Assembly (NCBI RefSeq): GCF_016405855.1
Contig: NZ_JAEFCA010000001.1
Coordinates: 457,316-521,315, forward strand
Direction of reading: 5' to 3'
DNA length: 64,000 nucleotides
Source: Flavobacterium sp. IB48
GTDB taxonomy: Bacteria; Bacteroidota; Bacteroidia; Flavobacteriales; Flavobacteriaceae
Shown: positions 59,593 through 64,000 of the stretch, one piece after another
Layout of the letters: the number at the start of each line of letters is the position of its first letter
Numbering within the stretch: the first letter of the stretch is position 1
Notes under the pieces: model-generated
Told to the model about the DNA's origin: nothing
The model's input: only the letters and a program-made list of their open reading frames with translations
Database searches by the model: none
Position numbers and translations under genes: made by a program

Positions 59593-60768
59593 ATGAAATT
59601 TCATTTAATAAAAAATACAATCCTTTTAGCATTTCTAGCAGTCCTTTTTAGTGGCTGTACAGAAACATATCCGCTTTTAACTAACACTTATGAAGAAATA
59701 ATAGTAATTGAAGCAACATTAACAAACGAACTTAAAAACCAAGAAATTAAAATCACTAAAACTTCAAAATTTGAAGATACAGAAGTTGCCGTAGAAAGTG
59801 GCGCTAAAGTCGTTGTTAGAGACGACCAAGGAAACGAATATCTATTTGTAGAAAGCTCAGGAGTATATAAATCTCAGGTAGCTTTTCAAGCTCTTCCAGA
59901 TGCTAAATACACATTAGAAGTCACTACTAAAGATGGAAAGATTTATCAGTCAAACCCGCAAACTTTGACAAAGGTAAATCCAATCCAAAGTGTTGTTCCT
60001 GCACTTGCAGTAAATAAAGACAATGAAACTGGTGTTCAGATTAATGTTAACAATTACGATCCAACAAAATCTTCAAATTACTACAGATATGAATATGAGG
60101 AAACTTTCAAAATTGTCGCACCAAAATGGAATGTTTACAAAATCATTAGCACTTCTCTGCAAACAGTAGATTTGATTAATAACGATCCTGCTACTAAAAC
60201 TTGTTACTCAACCAAAAAATCAACAGATATAATTTTGGTTAATACTAATGACCTGACAGAAGACCGCGTAAACTTACCTATTCGATTTATCGATAAAAAT
60301 GATTACATAATTGGACATCGATACAGCATATTGGTAAAACAATATATTGAAAGTTTAGAAGCATATACTTTTCATAAAACAATAAAAGACATGTCAAGTT
60401 CTTCAAGTATTTTAAACCCAAAACAACCTGGTATTATTGCTGGAAATATAAGATGCATAAACGATTCGGCTACAAAAGTTATAGGCTTTTTTGATGTTTC
60501 TTCTTATTCTGAGTCTAGAATATTCTTCAATTATACCGATTTTTTCCCTACAAGCCCAATACCTTATTTTAACAGCTGCGACGACGTTCCTTTTAAATTC
60601 TGCTTTGGCACAGAAGACTGCGAGGGAGAAACTATGATTTATAATATAAATAAAAACCTTATGACATACGTTAGTGGCGCTGGTTCAAACTATACTCTTG
60701 TAGACGTCGCCTGCGGAGATTGCACATCATTTTCATCAAACATAAAACCTTCATTTTGGATAGACTAA
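59593..60768 (+). CDS. DUF4249 lipoprotein, copy 4 (most divergent)
   Basis: A 391-residue lipoprotein (MKFHLIKNTILLAFLAVLFS, Cys22). Order and framework agree with copies 1-3 (YRYEYEETFKIVAPKW, DRVNLPIRFIDKNDYIIGHRYSILVKQYIES). Overall identity is clearly lower, and the Cys-rich end is rearranged (FNSCDDVPFKFCFGTEDCEG), although the final VACGDCTSFSSNIKPSFWID persists. It probably represents the oldest duplication. Its 3' end overlaps the likely TTG start of the following gene by 13 bases. Confidence 0.92.
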   Translation: MKFHLIKNTILLAFLAVLFSGCTETYPLLTNTYEEIIVIEATLTNELKNQEIKITKTSKFEDTEVAVESGAKVVVRDDQGNEYLFVESSGVYKSQVAFQALPDAKYTLEVTTKDGKIYQSNPQTLTKVNPIQSVVPALAVNKDNETGVQINVNNYDPTKSSNYYRYEYEETFKIVAPKWNVYKIISTSLQTVDLINNDPATKTCYSTKKSTDIILVNTNDLTEDRVNLPIRFIDKNDYIIGHRYSILVKQYIESLEAYTFHKTIKDMSSSSSILNPKQPGIIAGNIRCINDSATKVIGFFDVSSYSESRIFFNYTDFFPTSPIPYFNSCDDVPFKFCFGTEDCEGETMIYNINKNLMTYVSGAGSNYTLVDVACGDCTSFSSNIKPSFWID

Positions 60769-62486
60769 AACATTTATTTTTATTGCTTGTATTAATTAAT
60801 ACACAATTTAGCAGAGCACAGCAAACAATTACTTTAGATGAAACGGTATACGTTCATTCTAATGCTACATCATTTGTTACAGGAGAAACTTTATTGTACA
60901 AAGTTTACTGCCTAAAATCGTCTGATAAAACGCCAAGCAACATAAGCAAAATAGCTTACGTAGAAATTGTTGACAACAACCACAAATCTGTTTTTAAAAC
61001 TAAAATTGCACTCGAAAATGGAGTTGGACAAGGAGATTACTTTATTCCGACAACTGTAAAAACAGGTAATTACAAATTAGTTGGATATACCAATTGGATG
61101 CTAAACAAACCAATCTCAGAATTGTTCCAACTAGACATCAACATCATCAATCCGTATAAAACAGATGAGAAGACTAATGCCGAAAAAGTTTTAACTAGTA
61201 GCACAAAATCAAATGCTTCAGAAAATTTAAAAAACGACAACATAACTCTTAATTTGAATAAAAAATCGTTTACAAATCGAGAATTGGTTGATTTAAAAAT
61301 TCAATCCTCTAATGCCGATTTCAAAAATGGAAATTATTCGCTTTCTGTTAGAAAATTAGACAACATTCCTTCTTCAGATAAAATTTCTGCTGTAGGTTTT
61401 GCTTCTAATCCATCTTATCCGATTGCGTTAGATACACAAAAACAAGATCAAAAATTAGTGTTGCCAGAACTTAGAGGAGAGATTATCGCAGGAACAATTT
61501 CAGCAAAAAATGGTACTGATAAGATTGCAAATATTTCTGTTGGATTGTCTATTCCTGGAAAATCTTTTGCTTTCAAAGTTGTAAAAACCGACATGTACGG
61601 TAACTTTATTTTCAATGTTGGACAAACATATTACACATCAAATATCATTTTGCAGATCATAGACGAAAAAGCAAGCGGTTATAACCTTGTTGTAAACAAT
61701 AGTCCAGAAATAGATTACTCTAAATTATCATTCGAAAAAAACACGAGCCTATCTTATACCTTCAAAGAGAGTTTGCTAGAAAGATCTGTTTCTAGCCAAG
61801 TTGAAAACGCATATTTCTACAAAAAAGTAGATAATATAGAAAAAGCACCTACAACAGATGCATTTTACTATCCGCTTGCAAAAGAATATGTTTTAGATGA
61901 TTATACTCGTTTTAAAACTTTAAAGGAAACAATTACCGAGGTTGTTGTTGAAATTTACTCTAAACAGAAAGACAATAATCTTTATTTGCACGTAACTGAC
62001 CCGAATGTTTTCCCGCAGCTTCCTGAATCTGCACTTGTTCTTGTAGATGGAGAATATTTAGAAAATGTAAACGACTTGGCGCTATACAGCATGAAAAATG
62101 TCTACAAAGTCGAGCTTATTATAGGAAGATATTACATTGGGCCAAGATCTTTTAACGGATTAATTAGTTTTACAACTTTCAATAAAGATTTTAAAAACAC
62201 TCAAACAGGAAGTTTTATAGCAAAACCAACTGTTTTGAGACCGCAGCCTAAAAAGATTTACAACAAAGTAAAATATGAAAGTGGTTCTGATAATGATAGA
62301 ATTCCAGATTTTAGAAATCAATTGCTTTGGAATCCTAATGCTCAACTAAACAGTGATGCCGATACTTCATTTTATACTTCAGACTTATCTGGAACTTTTG
62401 AAATTAGATTGGAAGGTTTTACTAAAAACGGAATTCCAGTCTCTGTTACAGAAAATATTGAAGTTCAAAATACTGCTGTAAATTAA
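60756..62486 (+). CDS. Secreted macroglobulin-like (MG2-type) protein
   Basis: A 576-residue product from TTG 60756, which gives the signal peptide DRLKHLFLLLVLINTQFSRAQ. A start at 60720 would add 12 residues. After QQTITLDETVYVHSNATSFVTGETLLYKVYCL comes a beta-sandwich of MG2 type (KLVGYTNWMLNKPISELFQLDI, ENLKNDNITLNLNKKSFTNRELVDLKIQSSN). A second sandwich follows (AGTISAKNGTDKIANISVGL). The C-terminal part has plug-like features (NLYLHVTDPNVFPQLPESAL, YYIGPRSFNGLISFTTFNKDF). Relatives occur next to DUF4249 and TonB-receptor genes. The role is unknown. It is the last gene of the operon and ends before a terminator. Confidence 0.72.
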   Translation: MDRLKHLFLLLVLINTQFSRAQQTITLDETVYVHSNATSFVTGETLLYKVYCLKSSDKTPSNISKIAYVEIVDNNHKSVFKTKIALENGVGQGDYFIPTTVKTGNYKLVGYTNWMLNKPISELFQLDINIINPYKTDEKTNAEKVLTSSTKSNASENLKNDNITLNLNKKSFTNRELVDLKIQSSNADFKNGNYSLSVRKLDNIPSSDKISAVGFASNPSYPIALDTQKQDQKLVLPELRGEIIAGTISAKNGTDKIANISVGLSIPGKSFAFKVVKTDMYGNFIFNVGQTYYTSNIILQIIDEKASGYNLVVNNSPEIDYSKLSFEKNTSLSYTFKESLLERSVSSQVENAYFYKKVDNIEKAPTTDAFYYPLAKEYVLDDYTRFKTLKETITEVVVEIYSKQKDNNLYLHVTDPNVFPQLPESALVLVDGEYLENVNDLALYSMKNVYKVELIIGRYYIGPRSFNGLISFTTFNKDFKNTQTGSFIAKPTVLRPQPKKIYNKVKYESGSDNDRIPDFRNQLLWNPNAQLNSDADTSFYTSDLSGTFEIRLEGFTKNGIPVSVTENIEVQNTAVN

Positions 62487-62516
62487 ATTTAGTTAAAAAA
62501 AAAACATAACACTCAC

Positions 62517-62549
62517 AAAACCTGCCCATTAAAGGCAGGTTTTTATTTT
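62517..62549 (+). terminator. Terminator of the DUF4249 operon
   Basis: AAAACCTGCC / GGCAGGTTTT hairpin with a T-tail, about 30 bases after the stop. Confidence 0.85.
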
Positions 62550-62647
62550 TTCCAAAATATTTTAAAAATATTTTTATTATATTGTAACTTTTTTGATACT
62601 CATTACGTATAACCATTTGTACACTTTAAAAATAGGGAGACAACAAC

Positions 62648-63511
62648 ATGAGACAACTTAAAATCACCAAGCAGGTAACTAATCGTGAAACTGCATCGTT
62701 AGATAAATATCTACAAGAAATTGGAAAAGTTGACCTAATTACCGCTGATGAAGAGGTAGAATTAGCACAAAGAATAAAGGCTGGTGATCAAAGAGCTTTA
62801 GAAAAACTAACAAAAGCCAACCTACGTTTCGTAGTATCTGTGGCTAAACAATATCAAAATCAAGGATTAACTCTTCCTGACTTAATTAATGAAGGAAACT
62901 TAGGTTTAATTAAAGCGGCTCAACGTTTTGATGAGACTCGTGGTTTCAAATTCATTTCTTACGCTGTATGGTGGATTCGTCAATCGATTCTTCAAGCTTT
63001 AGCAGAGCAATCTCGTATTGTACGTTTACCATTAAATAAAATTGGTTCTATCAATAAAATCAACAAAATGTATGCATTATTAGAGCAATCTAACGAGCGT
63101 CCACCTTCTGCTGAGGAAATTGCAAAAGAACTTGATATGACTGTAAACGACGTAAAAGAGTCTATGAAAAACTCTGGACGTCACCTATCTATGGATGCTC
63201 CTCTTGTTGAAGGAGAAGATTCTAACCTTTATGACGTATTACGTTCTGGCGAATCTCCAAATCCAGATAGAGAATTAATTCACGAATCTCTTCGTACTGA
63301 AATCGAACGTTCTTTAGAAACATTAACTCCAAGAGAAGCAGATGTTGTTCGTTTGTATTTTGGTCTTGGCGATCAGCACCCAATGACTCTTGAAGAAATT
63401 GGTGAAACTTTCGACCTAACTCGTGAGCGTGTTCGTCAGATTAAAGAAAAAGCAATCCGTCGATTGAAGCACACTTCTAGAAGTAAAATCCTTAAAACAT
63501 ATTTAGGATAA
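62648..63511 (+). CDS. rpoD: Primary sigma factor of the RNA polymerase (short Bacteroidota type)
   Basis: A 287-residue sigma-70 factor without region 1.1, as is normal for the primary sigma of Bacteroidota. Region 1.2 is [27 protein letters not shown]. Region 2 contains [39 protein letters not shown] and [20 protein letters not shown]. Region 3 is [20 protein letters not shown]. Region 4 includes [15 protein letters not shown] and the [30 protein letters not shown]. It recognises the TTTG/TAnnTTTG promoters seen through the window. Confidence 0.96.
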   Translation: MRQLKITKQVTNRETASLDKYLQEIGKVDLITADEEVELAQRIKAGDQRALEKLTKANLRFVVSVAKQYQNQGLTLPDLINEGNLGLIKAAQRFDETRGFKFISYAVWWIRQSILQALAEQSRIVRLPLNKIGSINKINKMYALLEQSNERPPSAEEIAKELDMTVNDVKESMKNSGRHLSMDAPLVEGEDSNLYDVLRSGESPNPDRELIHESLRTEIERSLETLTPREADVVRLYFGLGDQHPMTLEEIGETFDLTRERVRQIKEKAIRRLKHTSRSKILKTYLG

Positions 63512-63527
63512 GACAATATTTGTTTCA

Positions 63528-63578
63528 GGTTTAAAGTTTCAGGTTGCTTTTGTAACTTGAAACATGAAACTTGAAACC
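63528..63578. repeat. GTTTCAAG/CTTGAAAC inverted repeat after rpoD
   Basis: AGTTTCAGGTT (63535-63545) pairs with AACTTGAAAC (63554-63563) and neighbouring copies. It is the same family as the element at 27957-28010. Confidence 0.7.
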
Positions 63579-63631
63579 TTTGTACCGCAAACAACAGTTT
63601 GATTGACTGTTCGTTTTTTGATTGATGATTG

Positions 63632-63660
63632 AAACTCCGGCTGATTACCGGAGTTTTTTA
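63632..63660 (+). terminator. Terminator of rpoD
   Basis: AAACTCCGG / CCGGAGTTT hairpin followed by TTTT. Confidence 0.8.
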
Positions 63661-63676
63661 TTTTTAAAGTTTTTTT

Positions 63677-63834
63677 ACCGCAAAGCACGCTAAGAATTAC
63701 GCAAAGTTCACAAAGAAAAAAAGAAATAGCCACAGATTAAAGGATTTACACAGATTATAAAATCATTTTAATCCCTTTAATCTGTGGCAAAAAAACTTAG
63801 TGCAATTTGCGTAATTCTTAGCGTGCTTTGCGGT
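63677..63834. repeat. Large nested inverted repeat between rpoD and rpe
   Basis: The outer arms (63677-63705 and 63806-63834) are 29 bases long and perfectly complementary. A second perfect pair of 14 bases, CCACAGATTAAAGG (63730-63743) and CCTTTAATCTGTGG (63774-63787), lies inside. No ORF or T-run. It is REP/MITE-like. Confidence 0.85.
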
Positions 63835-63862
63835 TAAATTATAATCAACAGTATAAAAACTT

Positions 63863-63870
63863 TATCTTTG
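63863..63870 (+). promoter_or_regulatory. -7 element of the rpe promoter
   Basis: TATCTTTG 17 bases before the rpe ATG. Confidence 0.55.
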
Positions 63871-63887
63871 CAATAAAACAACACACA

Positions 63888-64000
63888 ATGAAAAATACAC
63901 TTATTGCTCCTTCAGTTCTTGCTGCGGATTTTGGAAATTTACAGCGTGATGCAGAAATGATTAATAACAGTCAGGCTGATTGGTTTCATATCGATATTAT
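63888..64000 (+). CDS. rpe: Ribulose-phosphate 3-epimerase, N-terminal part (continues outside window)
   Basis: The first 37 codons are present: MKNTLIAPSVLAADFGNLQR, then DAEMINNSQADWFHIDI. The IAPSVLAADF start with its catalytic-site serine, and the W-x-H-I-D-I metal-binding histidine and aspartate, are the hallmarks of Rpe, the pentose-phosphate-pathway TIM-barrel enzyme interconverting ribulose- and xylulose-5-phosphate. Confidence 0.95.
   Translation, partial: MKNTLIAPSVLAADFGNLQRDAEMINNSQADWFHIDI

Noticed and set aside
63539..63733. 64-codon minus-strand ORF after rpoD
   Set aside because: It is composed of the inverted repeats and terminator; no gene-like sequence.

Overview
The window is AT-rich chromosomal DNA from a Flavobacterium-like member of the Bacteroidota. 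Four things support this. Several genes are preceded by the Bacteroidota promoter element TAnnTTTG. Many genes belong to families typical of the phylum: GLPGLI protein, DUF4249, HYC_CC_PP, exosortase XrtF, PorT/SprT and TamL. The primary sigma factor is the short Bacteroidota type. Almost every product is either housekeeping or a Bacteroidota envelope protein. No rRNA, tRNA, CRISPR array, transposase or prophage was found.

Layout. 1-16.0 kb: end of metK, a large secreted protein, a GLPGLI/outer-membrane-barrel pair, a deoxynucleoside kinase, two pyrophosphatases (membrane HppA and soluble Ppa), an AlkA-type glycosylase, a DUF5686 protein and pdhB. 16.5-24.2 kb: etfBA, a BFN/UVR nuclease-like protein, thyA and folA, a CBM48-like protein, ubiE-porT (menaquinone and type IX secretion) and a TrmH-type methyltransferase. 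24.2-31.2 kb: tamL, fbaA, accD, a small XRE regulator, a lipoprotein and a cupin-like protein. 31.2-33.3 kb: a disturbed region holding a frameshifted low-GC gene between two copies of a 30-bp repeat, next to a MacB-like permease. 33.5-40.8 kb: purH and the cell-shape operon mreBCD-mrdA-rodA. 41-45.8 kb: DedA, a putative metal-handling set (HYC_CC_PP protein, TonB receptor, HMA protein) and the XrtF exosortase pair. 45.8-52 kb: GAF protein, secreted repeat protein, rpsO-pnp, and a fatty-acid desaturase divergent from an HTH regulator with palindromic operator-like sites between them. 52.3-62.5 kb: a long operon with a secreted protein, an STN-containing TonB receptor, four tandem DUF4249 lipoproteins and a macroglobulin-like secreted protein. 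62.6-64 kb: rpoD and the start of rpe, separated by a large nested inverted repeat.

The observations most worth following are: the frameshifted cassette and the neighbouring 3'-end remnant of a second permease; the four-copy DUF4249 operon; the operator-like palindromes between the desaturase and its regulator; the Cys/Met/His-rich tail on HppA; the AccD that has lost all four zinc-ribbon cysteines; the A/C-only loop of the pnp leader hairpin; and several dispersed inverted-repeat families. I see no obviously new defence or mobile system. All coordinates and motifs were read by eye, and no database search was possible.
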